From assembly GCA_022826345.1 (NCBI GenBank), contig JAJDVB010000167.1, positions 1 to 64,000 on the forward strand: 64,000 nucleotides of DNA, read 5' to 3'. This document shows, one piece after another, positions 1 to 8,118 of this stretch. Under the pieces are notes generated by a model that saw only the letters and a program-made list of their open reading frames with translations, was not told the DNA's origin and ran no database searches. The translations under genes were made by a program, and so were the position numbers. The first letter of the stretch is position 1. Every line of letters starts with the position of its first letter. This DNA comes from Alphaproteobacteria bacterium. GTDB lineage: Bacteria; Pseudomonadota; Alphaproteobacteria; UBA828.

Positions 1-497
1 GCGCAGGCGAAGATCCGCATCAGGTCGCCCGCCAGGCGTTCCATCTCCCGGTAGTAGGCCTCCCACAGCGGGCGCATCCCCGCCGGCCGGTCGGGCCAGA
101 GATTGGCGGCGAAGAAGCGCCAGCCAGCGGGGCCGTAGTGATACTCGTCGTAGTCGTGGTCGTGCGGACCGATGACGAAGCTCTCGCGCCAGTCGGGCGC
201 GTTCTCTTCCTCGTCCATGCTGTAGGCCGTGTCCTCGCTGCCGACGGTCATCAGCCCGCGGTAGCGGTCGGGCGGCATCTTGACCCGGAGCTTCTCCCAG
301 TGCGGCAGCTCGAAGAAGGCACGGGTCACGCGGCGCATCTCGTCGATCTGCGCCTGGGCCACGCCGTGGCCCGCGATCACGAGGAAGCCGATCTCGCGGC
401 AGGCGGCGTCCACCTCGGCGGCGATGCGCGCCTTGTCTTCAGCATCGCCCGCGAGAAACGGCGCGATGTCGACGACCGGGACCAGGGACTGTGCCAT
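1..497 (-). CDS. 2-oxoglutarate/Fe(II)-dependent oxygenase, isopenicillin N synthase family (5' part, runs off window)
   Basis: The frame opens at the ATG whose complement is CAT at 495-497 and stays open for 165 codons to the window edge, so only the N-terminal half is here. The start reads MAQSLVPVVDIAPFLAG and continues with REIGFLVIAGHGV and TRAFFELP, the hallmark of the non-haem dioxygenase N-terminal domain (DIOX_N) seen in isopenicillin N synthase, ACC oxidase and plant-type 2OG oxygenases. The metal-binding HxD...H and the 2OG-binding Arg would lie in the missing C-terminal half, so substrate and activity cannot be judged. It is divergent from moaA across 186 bases that hold a palindrome (589-619). 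Confidence 0.82.
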   Translation of the reverse strand, partial: MAQSLVPVVDIAPFLAGDAEDKARIAAEVDAACREIGFLVIAGHGVAQAQIDEMRRVTRAFFELPHWEKLRVKMPPDRYRGLMTVGSEDTAYSMDEEENAPDWRESFVIGPHDHDYDEYHYGPAGWRFFAANLWPDRPAGMRPLWEAYYREMERLAGDLMRIFAC

Positions 498-588
498 CGT
501 CAGCGCTCCACCAAGTGGCCCTTCGGTGCGCGACTTTAGCAGCCGCAGCGCCAGCCACGCGAGTGGACCGGTTGACGCGGCCGGGATC

Positions 589-619
589 GTGCCCAGATTC
601 TCCGGGAGAATTCGGGCAC
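589..619. promoter_or_regulatory. 31-base imperfect palindrome between divergent genes
   Basis: The core ATTCTCC-G-GGAGAAT (597-611) is a perfect palindrome around a single central G. It is extended by GTGCCC (589-594) pairing with GGGCAC (614-619), with two unpaired or wobble positions between. It sits midway between the 2OG oxygenase start (497, minus) and the moaA start (684, plus), with an AT-rich TAATAT at 627-632 just downstream. The position fits an operator for one or both genes; a transcribed hairpin is the alternative. No regulator gene adjoins it in the window. Confidence 0.4.
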
Positions 620-683
620 CCTCGCGTAATATGCAGCGTGGCGTGCGGCTCGGGAGCCGTCGCGCGCCCGCGGAGTGGAAGCC

Positions 684-1676
684 ATGCTGATCGACCCGTT
701 CGAGCGCCACGTCACCTATCTGCGCGTCTCCGTCACCGACCGCTGCGACTTCCGCTGCGTCTATTGCATGTCGGAGCACATGAGCTTCCTGCCCAAGGCG
801 GAGCTGCTGACGCTGGAGGAGCTGGATCGCCTGTGCAGCGCCTTCGTGGGGCTCGGCGTGCGCAAGCTCCGCATCACCGGCGGCGAGCCGCTGGTCCGCA
901 AGGGCGTCATCGGCCTCTTCGAGAGCCTGGGCCGCCACCTGAGGAGCGGCGCGCTCGACGAGCTCACGCTCACCACCAACGGCAGCCAGCTGCCGCGCCA
1001 TGCGGAGCGGCTCTATGCCGCGGGCGTGCGCCGGGTGAACATCTCCCTCGACACCCGCGATCCCGACAAGTTCGCGCAGATCACCCGCTGGGGCCGGCTG
1101 GAGCAGGTGATGGCGGGGATCGAGGCGGCGCAGGCGGCGGGACTCAAGGTCAAGATCAATACCGTGGCGCTGCGCGGCGTCAACGAGGACGAGATCGAGA
1201 ACCTGATCGAGTGGTGCGCCGCCGACGGCCACGACATCACCTTCATCGAGACCATGCCGCTCGGCGATATCGACGGCGACCGCACCGAGCACTACCTGCC
1301 GCTCTCCCTCGTCCGCGCGCAGCTCCGCAAGCGCTGGACGCTGGACGAGAGCGACCATCGCACCGGCGGGCCCGCGCGCTACGTCACCGTGCGCGAGACC
1401 GGCCAGCGGATCGGCTTCATCACGCCGCTCACCCACAACTTCTGCGAATCCTGCAACCGGGTCCGGCTCACCTGCACCGGCACGCTCTACATGTGCCTGG
1501 GCCAGGAGGACGCGGCCGACCTGCGCACGCCGCTCCGCCGGAGCGAGAGCGACGAGGCGCTGGTCGACGCGATCCACGAGGCGATCGGGCGCAAGCCCAA
1601 GGGCCACGACTTCATCATCGACCGCCGGCATACCGGCCCAGCGGTCGGCCGTCACATGAGCGTGACCGGCGGCTGA
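684..1676 (+). CDS. moaA: GTP 3',8-cyclase MoaA (molybdenum cofactor biosynthesis)
   Basis: Radical SAM enzyme making the first molybdopterin intermediate from GTP in the cytoplasm. The SAM-cluster motif CxxxCxxC is at Cys21, Cys25 and Cys28 ([11 protein letters not shown]); the second, substrate-binding 4Fe-4S site CxxC-x13-C is at Cys254, Cys257 and Cys271; the chain ends in the conserved Gly-Gly needed for catalysis. Length is 330 residues, normal for the family. I chose ATG 684 over an in-frame GTG at 675 because GGAG at 672-675 is correctly spaced for 684. No other moa gene lies nearby; nadK follows 58 bases downstream and may be co-transcribed. Confidence 0.95.
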   Translation: MLIDPFERHVTYLRVSVTDRCDFRCVYCMSEHMSFLPKAELLTLEELDRLCSAFVGLGVRKLRITGGEPLVRKGVIGLFESLGRHLRSGALDELTLTTNGSQLPRHAERLYAAGVRRVNISLDTRDPDKFAQITRWGRLEQVMAGIEAAQAAGLKVKINTVALRGVNEDEIENLIEWCAADGHDITFIETMPLGDIDGDRTEHYLPLSLVRAQLRKRWTLDESDHRTGGPARYVTVRETGQRIGFITPLTHNFCESCNRVRLTCTGTLYMCLGQEDAADLRTPLRRSESDEALVDAIHEAIGRKPKGHDFIIDRRHTGPAVGRHMSVTGG

Positions 1677-1734
1677 CCCGCCGCCGCCCAACCCGCGCTC
1701 CGCGCCGCGTCGGCGCAGTCCATCGGGAGACCCC

Positions 1735-2502
1735 ATGCGTTATCGGAGGATGGCCGCCGTCGCGTCGACCGCCGCCGATGCCCAGGCGGCGCTGACCGAG
1801 ATCGCCGCACGCTATTCCCTGACCGAGCCGGCGGACGCCGACGTCATCATCGCGCTCGGCGGCGACGGCTTCATGCTGGAGACCCAGCATCGCCTGCTCC
1901 GCCAGGGCAAGCCGATCTACGGCATGAGCCGGGGCACGGTCGGCTTTTTGATGAATGAATTCTCCCTCGACGACCTGCCCGCGCGGCTGGAGCAGGCCCA
2001 CAGCACGGTCCTGCACCCGCTCAGCATGCGGGCCGAGACGATCCACGGCGAGACGCAGGAGGCGCTCGCCATCAACGAGGTCTCGATGCTGCGGGAGACC
2101 CGCCAGGCCGCCAAGATCAGGATCAGCGTGGACGGCGTCGTGCGGGTGGAAGAACTGATCTGCGACGGCGTGATCGTGGCGACGCCCGCCGGCAGCACCG
2201 CCTACAACCTCTCTGCCCACGGCCCGATCATCCCGCTCGGGGCCAACATCCTGGCGCTCACGCCGATCAGCGCCTTCCGCCCGCGTCGCTGGCGGGGCGC
2301 TCTGCTGCTGCACGAGGCCACCGTGCGGCTCGAGGTGATCGAGCACGACAAGCGCCCGGTCAGCGCGGTCGCCGACTACACCGAGGTGCGCGACGTGGCG
2401 TCGGTCGAGGTCGCGGTCGATCACGCGACGGCCATCAACCTCCTGTTCGATCCCGAGCACAGCCTCACCGAGCGCATCCTCACCGAGCAGTTCACCCCCT
2501 GA
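1735..2502 (+). CDS. nadK: NAD kinase
   Basis: ATP-dependent phosphorylation of NAD to NADP in the cytosol. The diagnostic GGDGF is at residues 42-46, followed by the AINEV motif and the Gly-rich [11 protein letters not shown] loop of the ATP-NAD kinase fold. At 255 residues it is typical for alphaproteobacterial NAD kinases. A GGGAG ribosome site precedes ATG 1735. It lies 58 bases after moaA and 31 before an AbrB-type membrane protein, all on the plus strand, so a moaA-nadK-abrB transcript is plausible, though no functional link is evident. Confidence 0.93.
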   Translation: MRYRRMAAVASTAADAQAALTEIAARYSLTEPADADVIIALGGDGFMLETQHRLLRQGKPIYGMSRGTVGFLMNEFSLDDLPARLEQAHSTVLHPLSMRAETIHGETQEALAINEVSMLRETRQAAKIRISVDGVVRVEELICDGVIVATPAGSTAYNLSAHGPIIPLGANILALTPISAFRPRRWRGALLLHEATVRLEVIEHDKRPVSAVADYTEVRDVASVEVAVDHATAINLLFDPEHSLTERILTEQFTP

Positions 2503-2533
2503 GGGGTGTGACGCCGCGAGCCGGGGGCGGCCC

Positions 2534-3628
2534 GTGAAACCGTTCGACATCCCATTCGGCCCGCGCTGGCAGGCCGCGCGGCTGCGCATCGCCGGCTTGC
2601 GCTTCGCGCTCGCTGTCGGCCTCGGCACCGTGGGCGGGGCAATCTTCTTCGCTCTCGCGCTACCGCTCCCCTGGATGCTGGGCGCCATGACCGTGGCGAC
2701 AGGGGCGGCGCTCGCCGGCGCGCCGATCATGGTCCCCGCCCAGGTCCGCAACGTCATGATCGCAATTCTGGGTGTGCTGCTGGGCAGCCAGTTCACCATC
2801 GACCTCTTCGGCCGGATCGCGGAGTGGTACGTCGGCCTTTCGGGCGTGGTGCTCTCCACGGCATTGGCGGCGGGCATGGCCTATGTCGTCTTCCGCAAGC
2901 TGGGGGGCTACGACCGGGTTTCCGCCTACTTCTCGTCGATGCCGGGCGGGCTCAGCGAGATGATGGTGCTGGGCGAGAGCATGGGCGGCGACGGGCGCAC
3001 GATCTCGCTCACCCACGCCACGCGCATCCTCGTCGCCGTCTTTTTGATTGCCTTCTACTTCCGGCTGGTCGAGGGGGTTGCGCCGGTGGGGCTGCCGGTT
3101 CCCGCCGGCGAGGCGGCAGACTGGATCGACATCCTCGCACTGATAGCTTGTGCGCTGGTGGGCTACCCGGCGGCGAAGGCACTCAAGGTGCCGGCAGCGC
3201 AACTGGTGGGGCCGATGGTGCTGAGCGCCGCCCTGCACTTGAGCGGGCTGGTCTCGGCGCAGCCGCCCGGCGAGTTGATCGCGGCCGCCCAGGTGGTGCT
3301 CGGCGCTACCATCGGCGCGCGCTTCGTCGGCATGGCGTTCAGCGAGCTCAGGCGAATCATGCTGCTGGCTGGGCTGGTGGGGGTGATGATGGTACTGGTC
3401 ACGGCCGGCGCGGCTTACGGCCTCGCCGCCGTCGCAGGCCAGTCGGGCCCGGTCCTGTTCCTCGCGTTCGCCCCCGGTGGGCTCGCCGAGATGAGCCTGA
3501 TCGCGCTCACCATGGGGAGCGCCGCCGCCTTCGTCTCGACCCATCACATCGCGCGGATCATGCTGATCGTGATCGTAGCCCCTTTGATATTTCGTCTCGC
3601 CCAGGCGCGCCGGCGCTCGCTAAGTTAG
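2534..3628 (+). CDS. AbrB family (ammonia monooxygenase-like) membrane protein
   Basis: A 364-residue polytopic inner-membrane protein with about ten hydrophobic segments arranged as two similar halves: an [28 protein letters not shown] unit in the first half and [28 protein letters not shown] in the second. The duplicated PGGL(S/A)EM signature is that of the AbrB membrane family (PF05145), which some databases call a putative ammonia monooxygenase; this is unrelated to true AmoA and to the AbrB DNA-binding proteins. Function is not established. Translation starts at GTG 2534. It ends 7 bases before the acyl-CoA dehydrogenase. Confidence 0.82.
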   Translation: MKPFDIPFGPRWQAARLRIAGLRFALAVGLGTVGGAIFFALALPLPWMLGAMTVATGAALAGAPIMVPAQVRNVMIAILGVLLGSQFTIDLFGRIAEWYVGLSGVVLSTALAAGMAYVVFRKLGGYDRVSAYFSSMPGGLSEMMVLGESMGGDGRTISLTHATRILVAVFLIAFYFRLVEGVAPVGLPVPAGEAADWIDILALIACALVGYPAAKALKVPAAQLVGPMVLSAALHLSGLVSAQPPGELIAAAQVVLGATIGARFVGMAFSELRRIMLLAGLVGVMMVLVTAGAAYGLAAVAGQSGPVLFLAFAPGGLAEMSLIALTMGSAAAFVSTHHIARIMLIVIVAPLIFRLAQARRRSLS

Positions 3629-3635
3629 GCCGGCC

Positions 3636-4775
3636 ATGGACTTCAACCTTTCCGAAGAGCAGGAGGCCTTCCGCGAGCTCGCGCAGAGCTTTGCCGAAAA
3701 CGAGCTCGCCCCTTACGCCACCGAGTGGGACCGGGACTGCACCTTCCCGGTGGAGACCCTGCGCAAGGCCGCCGCCCTCGGCTTCGGCGGCATCTACGTG
3801 GGCGACGACGTCGGTGGGTCCAACCTGACGCGACTCGATGCCGCGTTGGTCTTCGAGGGGCTGGCGCGGGGCTGCGCGTCGACCGCGGCCTACATTTCGA
3901 TCCACAACATGGCGTCCTGGATGATCGACCGCTTCGGCGGCGAAGCCCAGCGCCGGCGCTTCCTGCCGCGCCTCGCGAGCATGGGGCACTTCGCGAGCTA
4001 TTGCCTGACCGAGCCGGGGTCGGGCTCCGACGCCGCCTCACTCAAGACCAGCGCCCGCCGCGACGGCGAGCACTACGTGCTCAACGGCACCAAGGCGTTC
4101 ATCTCCGGCGGCGGCCACGCGGATGTCTACGTCTGCATGGTGCGCACTGGCGGGCCGGGGCCGGGCGGCATCTCCTGCATCGCGGTCGAGCGCGACACGC
4201 CGGGCCTGAGCTTCGGCGCGCAGGAGAAGAAGCTCGGCTGGCACAGTCAGCCGACGGCGATGGTGATCTTCGAGGACTGCCGGGTGCCGGCGGAGAACCT
4301 CATCGGCTCTGAAGGCCAGGGCTTCAAGATCGCCATGGCGGGGCTCGACGGCGGGCGCATCAACATCGGGGCCTGCTCGATCGGCGCGGCCCAGGCGAGC
4401 CTGGAGATCGCCCGCGATCACCTGCTCCAGCGCGAGCAGTTCGGCCGCAGGCTCGCCGACTTTCAGGCGCTCCAGTTCACGCTCGCCGACATGGCGACGA
4501 ACCTGGAGGCTGCCCGCCTGATGATCCACCGGGCGGCGGCCGCGCTCGACGCGCGGGAGGACAGTGCGACCTCCACCATCGCCATGGCCAAGCGCTTCGC
4601 CACCGATACGGGCTTCGAGGTCTGCAACCAGGCGCTCCAGCTGCTCGGCGGCTACGGCTATCTGATGGATTTTCCCGTGGAGCGCCATCTCAGGGACCTG
4701 CGGGTCCACCAGATTCTCGAAGGCACCAACGAGATCATGCGCCTCATCATCGCGCGCCGCCTGCTGGCGGAGTGA
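3636..4775 (+). CDS. Acyl-CoA dehydrogenase, probably isobutyryl-CoA dehydrogenase (valine degradation)
   Basis: FAD enzyme of 379 residues oxidising a short acyl-CoA to the enoyl-CoA and passing electrons to ETF. The acyl-CoA dehydrogenase signatures [17 protein letters not shown] and the C-terminal [16 protein letters not shown] and EGTNEIMR are clear; the expected catalytic base is Glu362 in EGTNEI. Substrate is inferred from context: the next two genes encode 3-hydroxyisobutyryl-CoA hydrolase and 3-hydroxyisobutyrate dehydrogenase types, the following steps of valine breakdown. The electron acceptor could be the EtfBA pair at 53038-54754. Other short or branched acyl-CoAs remain possible. 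Confidence 0.88.
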   Translation: MDFNLSEEQEAFRELAQSFAENELAPYATEWDRDCTFPVETLRKAAALGFGGIYVGDDVGGSNLTRLDAALVFEGLARGCASTAAYISIHNMASWMIDRFGGEAQRRRFLPRLASMGHFASYCLTEPGSGSDAASLKTSARRDGEHYVLNGTKAFISGGGHADVYVCMVRTGGPGPGGISCIAVERDTPGLSFGAQEKKLGWHSQPTAMVIFEDCRVPAENLIGSEGQGFKIAMAGLDGGRINIGACSIGAAQASLEIARDHLLQREQFGRRLADFQALQFTLADMATNLEAARLMIHRAAAALDAREDSATSTIAMAKRFATDTGFEVCNQALQLLGGYGYLMDFPVERHLRDLRVHQILEGTNEIMRLIIARRLLAE

Positions 4776-4848
4776 GGCTCGGGCGCCTATTTCCCCACCG
4801 AGGCGTAGTCCTTAGGATGCGGCGCCGAATGAGCGAGGCGGAGCCATC

Positions 4849-5916
4849 GTGAGCGACGAGATCATCCTGGAGCGGAAGGGCCGGGTCGGCAGCGTTACGC
4901 TGAACCGGGCGAAGGCGCTGAACGCGCTGACCCAGCCCATGGTCCTGGACTTGCACGCAAGGCTCGAGGAATGGGCGGAGGATCCCGCCATCGCCGCCGT
5001 GGTGGTGCGGGGTGCGGCGCGGGAGGACGGGCGCGCGCCCTTCTGCGCCGGCGGCGACATCCGCCTCCTCTACGGCGAGCGGGACGACCCGGAGCGCGAC
5101 TTCGCCACCGTCTTCTACGCCCAGGAATACCGCCTCAACACCTTCATCTTCCGCTACCCGAAGCCCTATGTGGCGCTGATCGACGGCGTCGTCATGGGGG
5201 GTGGGGTGGGGATCTCGATCCACGGTTCGCACCGCGTGATGACCGAGCGCGCCCTCTTCGCCATGCCGGAGACCGGCATCGGGCTCTTCCCCGATGTCGG
5301 CGCGACGTACTTTCTGCCCAGGCTCAGGGGCAAAGCCGGGCTCTATCTCGGCCTCACGGGCGCGCGTATCGGCGCGGCGGACTCGCTCTACCTCGGGCTC
5401 GCGACCCACGTGGTGGCGAGCGACGCCCTGCAGGCGCTGGACGAGACGCTGCTGGCGGCGGACCTCGGCGGCGACGCGCACGCGGCGATCGATCGGACGC
5501 TCGCGGAGAGTGCCGCGAACCTCGGCCCCGCCCCACTCGCCGCCCACCAGGCGGAGATCGACCGCTGCTTCGAAGCGGGCTCCGTGGAGGAGATCGTCGC
5601 CAAGCTGGAGTCCGAGGGCTCGGACTGGGCGGCGGAGACGCTGGAAACACTTCACCAGAAGTCGCCGACCAGCCTCAAGGTCTCGTACAAGCAGCTCACG
5701 GAGTACGGCGAGCGGGACTTCGAGGAGGCGATGGAGTTGGAGTACCGCCTCGCTATGCACTGCAATCTAGGCGCCGACTTCTTCGAGGGTATCCGCGCCC
5801 AGATCGTCGACAAGGACCGCAACCCGGCCTGGCGCCCGGCGCGTCTGGAGGAGGTGACGGCGGCGGCGGTCGATGCCTATTTCGAGGAACCGCCCAAGGG
5901 CGACATGACGTGGTAA
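4849..5916 (+). CDS. 3-hydroxyisobutyryl-CoA hydrolase (enoyl-CoA hydratase/isomerase superfamily)
   Basis: 355 residues, longer than ordinary enoyl-CoA hydratases (about 260) and matching the HIBCH/ECH_2 subfamily. The oxyanion-hole regions FCAGGDIRLLYG (65-76) and VMGGGVGISIHGSHRV (115-130) are present, and MPETGIGLFPDVGATYFLP carries the Glu141 and Asp149 expected of the hydrolase rather than the hydratase. It would free CoA from 3-hydroxyisobutyryl-CoA, giving the substrate of the next gene, mmsB. Start is GTG 4849 with GGAG at 4840-4843. A small hairpin (5925-5944) separates it from mmsB. Confidence 0.88.
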   Translation: MSDEIILERKGRVGSVTLNRAKALNALTQPMVLDLHARLEEWAEDPAIAAVVVRGAAREDGRAPFCAGGDIRLLYGERDDPERDFATVFYAQEYRLNTFIFRYPKPYVALIDGVVMGGGVGISIHGSHRVMTERALFAMPETGIGLFPDVGATYFLPRLRGKAGLYLGLTGARIGAADSLYLGLATHVVASDALQALDETLLAADLGGDAHAAIDRTLAESAANLGPAPLAAHQAEIDRCFEAGSVEEIVAKLESEGSDWAAETLETLHQKSPTSLKVSYKQLTEYGERDFEEAMELEYRLAMHCNLGADFFEGIRAQIVDKDRNPAWRPARLEEVTAAAVDAYFEEPPKGDMTW

Positions 5917-5924
5917 GAGGCCGC

Positions 5925-5944
5925 CAGCGGCACCCCCGCCGCTG
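5925..5944 (+). other. Short hairpin between hydrolase gene and mmsB
   Basis: CAGCGGC (5925-5931) and GCCGCTG (5938-5944) form a perfect 7-base stem with a 6-base C-rich loop, immediately before the mmsB ribosome site (GGAGGGAG, 5954-5961). It could tune expression between the two genes; chance pairing in GC-rich DNA is possible. Confidence 0.3.
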
Positions 5945-5969
5945 ACGGATGCGGGAGGGAGATTCCGAC

Positions 5970-6860
5970 ATGGCTGACGTGGGTTTCATCGGACTCGGCA
6001 ACATGGGAGGGCCGATGGCCGCCAACCTGGCGAAGGCCGGCCACGCCGTCGCTGCCTTCGACATCAGCGCGGATGCCGTGGAGAAGGCCCGCGAGGCAGG
6101 CTGCGCAACGGCGAGCACGGTGGCCGAGGCCGCAGCGGGGCGCGAGGTGGTCGTCACGATGTTGCCTGCCGGCGCCGAGGTGTCCGAGGTCTACCGCGGC
6201 GAGGGCGGAGTCCTCTCGGCCGCCGCGCCCGGCACGCTCTTCATCGACTGTTCGACCATCGACGTCGATACCGCGCGCGATGTCGCTGCGACGGCGGCGG
6301 AAGGTGGCTGGGCGTTGCTGGATGCGCCGGTCTCGGGTGGCGTGGCGGGTGCTGCGGCGGGCACGCTGACCTTCATGGTGGGCGGCGAGGCCGAAGCAGT
6401 GGAGCGTGCGCGTGCGGTGCTGGGCGACATGGGCAAGGCGGTGATCCACGCCGGCGCATCGGGTGCCGGGCAGACCGCCAAGGTCTGCAACAACCTGATC
6501 CTCGCGGTCTCGATGATCGGCGTCTGCGAGGCCTTCGGGATGGCGGACAGGCTCGGACTCGAGCGCCAGACCCTCTTCGACATCGTTTCCAAGGCGACCG
6601 GCCAGTGCTGGGCGCTCACCTCCTACTGCCCGGTGCCGGGGCCGGTGCCGAATGCGCCCTCCAACCGCGATTACGCGCCGGGGTTCACCGCCGCCATGAT
6701 GCTGAAGGACCTGCGCCTCGCCCAGGCCGCCGCAGCCTCGGCCGGCGCGGCATCGCCGCTCGGTGCGGAGGCTGCGGCGCTCTACACGCTCTTCTGCAAC
6801 GCCGGCTTCGGGGCGGACGACTTCTCCGGCATCATGAAGATGATCGGCCAGGGCAACTGA
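5970..6860 (+). CDS. mmsB: 3-hydroxyisobutyrate dehydrogenase
   Basis: NAD-dependent beta-hydroxyacid dehydrogenase converting 3-hydroxyisobutyrate to methylmalonate semialdehyde. The Rossmann motif GLGNMG is at residues 8-13, the substrate-binding APVSGGVAGAAAG is near residue 121, and GQTAKVCNN carries the catalytic Lys. 296 residues, the usual size. ATG 5970 is preferred over the upstream ATG 5949 because the strong GGAGGGAG site lies between them. It closes the valine module; methylmalonate semialdehyde dehydrogenase (mmsA) is not in the window. Confidence 0.92.
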   Translation: MADVGFIGLGNMGGPMAANLAKAGHAVAAFDISADAVEKAREAGCATASTVAEAAAGREVVVTMLPAGAEVSEVYRGEGGVLSAAAPGTLFIDCSTIDVDTARDVAATAAEGGWALLDAPVSGGVAGAAAGTLTFMVGGEAEAVERARAVLGDMGKAVIHAGASGAGQTAKVCNNLILAVSMIGVCEAFGMADRLGLERQTLFDIVSKATGQCWALTSYCPVPGPVPNAPSNRDYAPGFTAAMMLKDLRLAQAAAASAGAASPLGAEAAALYTLFCNAGFGADDFSGIMKMIGQGN

Positions 6861-6864
6861 CGCT

Positions 6865-6892
6865 CCCGCGCCCGCGACCCTTCGGGCGCGGG
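6865..6892 (+). terminator. Hairpin after mmsB
   Basis: CCCGCGCCCG (6865-6874) pairs perfectly with CGGGCGCGGG (6883-6892), an 8-base loop, 4 bases after the mmsB stop. There is no T tract, so this is a candidate transcript end or mRNA-stabilising hairpin rather than a proven intrinsic terminator. A close copy of bases 6871-6894 recurs at 7008-7031. Confidence 0.45.
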
Positions 6893-6900
6893 CGACCCCG

Positions 6901-6951
6901 GACCATGGTGCGGTGCACGTTGCGGCGCGGGCACATCAATATGGCGCCATG
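6901..6951 (+). repeat. Repeat element copy 1, 51-base module A
   Basis: Starts G-ACCATGGTGCGGTGCACG and ends GGCGCCATG. The same 51-base length and both ends recur at 12347-12397 (plus) and 52834-52884 (minus). The two ends are imperfect inverted repeats: CATGGTGC pairs with GCGCCATG with one G-T wobble, so the module can fold as a hairpin of 8 pairs around a loop of about 30 bases that contains the palindrome GTGCAC. Confidence 0.8.
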
Positions 6952-7033
6952 TGCGGCTCCGCTTCTCCCCGCAAAACCCAACCGACTTGCGCGACCCTGC
7001 TCATGCACCCGCGACCCCTCTGGCGCGGGCTGC

Positions 7034-7120
7034 ATCCCACTCATCCCACGGAATCCCGCTTATCCCACTTAGTCCCACGGAATCCCGTTTGTCCCACTTA
7101 ATCCCACCGAATCCCGGCAA
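7034..7120 (+). repeat. Repeat element copy 1, ATCCC array (9 units)
   Basis: Nine units begin at 7034, 7043, 7053, 7062, 7072, 7082, 7091, 7101 and 7111, each starting ATCCC or GTCCC and 9 or 10 bases long; typical units are ATCCCACTTA, ATCCCACGGA and ATCCCGCTT. The period is about one helical turn. The same unit type forms the arrays at 12444-12561 and 52613-52756. Confidence 0.85.
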
Positions 7121-7177
7121 GAAAACCGGGCCACTGCCCGCGTCGCGCGTGCGCCCAACCGCGATGGGACGGTCGGG

Positions 7178-8014
7178 CTAAAGGATCTCCAGGGGCGCGC
7201 CGCCCTCGGGCGGCGGGAAGTCCTTGTCCAGGGCAGCAAGCTCGTCATCCGTGAGCGCGATGTCGAGCGCGCCCAGGTTGGCGTCGACATGAGCGATGCG
7301 GCTCGCCTTGGGCACGACGAACACGTCCTCGTGCCGGAGCACCCAGGCGAGCGCCACCTGCATCGTCGTCACGCCGCGGGCGGCGGCGACGGCACCGAGC
7401 GCACCGCCCGACGGCAGCCTGCCCTGCTCCAGCGGTGAATAAATCATCAGCGGCTGCCTGTGGCGCCGGGACCACGGCATGAGCGACGCCTCCGGCCAGC
7501 GCCGCGTCAGGTTGTAGAGGATCTGGTTGGTCTGGCAGCCTTGACCATCCGGGGTCTCCCACAGCTCTTCCATGTCGTCGGTGTCGAAATTGCTGACCCC
7601 GAAGCGGCGAATCTTGCCGGCCTCCTGCAACGCGAGGAAGCCTTCGATGGTCTCGTCGAGGGGGACGCCGCTGCGCCAGTGCAACAGGTAGAGGTCGAGA
7701 TAGTCGGTGCCGAGGCACTTCAGGCTCTTCTCACAGGCACGCTTCATGGCCCTTCGCCCGGCGTTTGATGGCAGCACCTTGCTGACTAGATAGACCTTGT
7801 CGCGCTGCCCGCGGATGGCTTCGCCGATCACCTTCTCGGCGCCGCCGGAGCCGTACATCTCCGCCGTGTCGATGAGCGTCATGCCGCAGGCGATGCCGTG
7901 TTGGAGCGCCGCTACTTCGTCCTTGCGCGCTCCTCGGCGCTCGCCCATGCGCCACGTGCCCTGGCCGAGGGCCACCACCTCGTCGCCTCCCGGCAGTCTC
8001 ACCATTCTCATCAT
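7178..8014 (-). CDS. Aldo/keto reductase
   Basis: 278-residue NAD(P)H-dependent carbonyl reductase of the TIM-barrel AKR superfamily. The catalytic tetrad is visible: Asp49 and Tyr54 in LIDTAEMYG, Lys79 in LVSKV and His112 in LLHWRSG. The cofactor-binding VPKASR segment near the C-terminus (residue 235 region) is present. It resembles the bacterial YeaE/2,5-diketogluconate reductase-like branch; substrate unknown. Two adjacent ATGs (8014, 8011) are possible starts. Its leader carries a 61-base insert-like palindromic unit (8017-8097), and it ends convergent with mmsB. Confidence 0.9.
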   Translation of the reverse strand: MMRMVRLPGGDEVVALGQGTWRMGERRGARKDEVAALQHGIACGMTLIDTAEMYGSGGAEKVIGEAIRGQRDKVYLVSKVLPSNAGRRAMKRACEKSLKCLGTDYLDLYLLHWRSGVPLDETIEGFLALQEAGKIRRFGVSNFDTDDMEELWETPDGQGCQTNQILYNLTRRWPEASLMPWSRRHRQPLMIYSPLEQGRLPSGGALGAVAAARGVTTMQVALAWVLRHEDVFVVPKASRIAHVDANLGALDIALTDDELAALDKDFPPPEGGAPLEIL

Positions 8015-8016
8015 GG

Positions 8017-8097
8017 CGTGCCCACCTTATTCAAGTTTTTTCAATGGCTCGCTGCGTTATTCAAATTTACGGCGCAAACTTGAATAACGTGCCCACC
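8017..8097. repeat. 61-base unit with perfect 12-base inverted ends between perfect 10-base direct repeats (MITE-like)
   Basis: Direct repeats CGTGCCCACC are at 8017-8026 and 8088-8097. Between them, TTATTCAAGTTT (8027-8038) and AAACTTGAATAA (8076-8087) are exact inverted repeats. An inner near-copy TTATTCAAATTT lies at 8057-8068, so the right half can also form a long stem with CGTTATTCAAATTT (8055-8068). The unit is much richer in A+T than its surroundings. It reads as a miniature insertion with target duplication, or as a three-site operator in the leader of the aldo/keto reductase gene; it also lies just after the stop of the upstream dehydrogenase gene. Confidence 0.6.
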
Positions 8098-8118
8098 GTT
8101 GCCCCCATAACGCCGTGT

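Larger units (their letters stand above)
6861..7177. other. Gene-free convergent spacer holding repeat element copy 1
   Basis: 317 bases between the ends of mmsB (plus) and the aldo/keto reductase (minus). In order: the mmsB hairpin (6865-6892), the 51-base module (6901-6951), an unconserved linker, a second copy of the hairpin sequence (7008-7031, 21 of 24 positions identical to 6871-6894), then the ATCCC array (7034-7120), which runs into a small CCGG hairpin. I see no gene with coding character. Confidence 0.7.

Noticed and set aside
498..683. Molybdenum cofactor riboswitch upstream of moaA
   Set aside because: I could not place the conserved core of that riboswitch; only a simple palindrome is evident.
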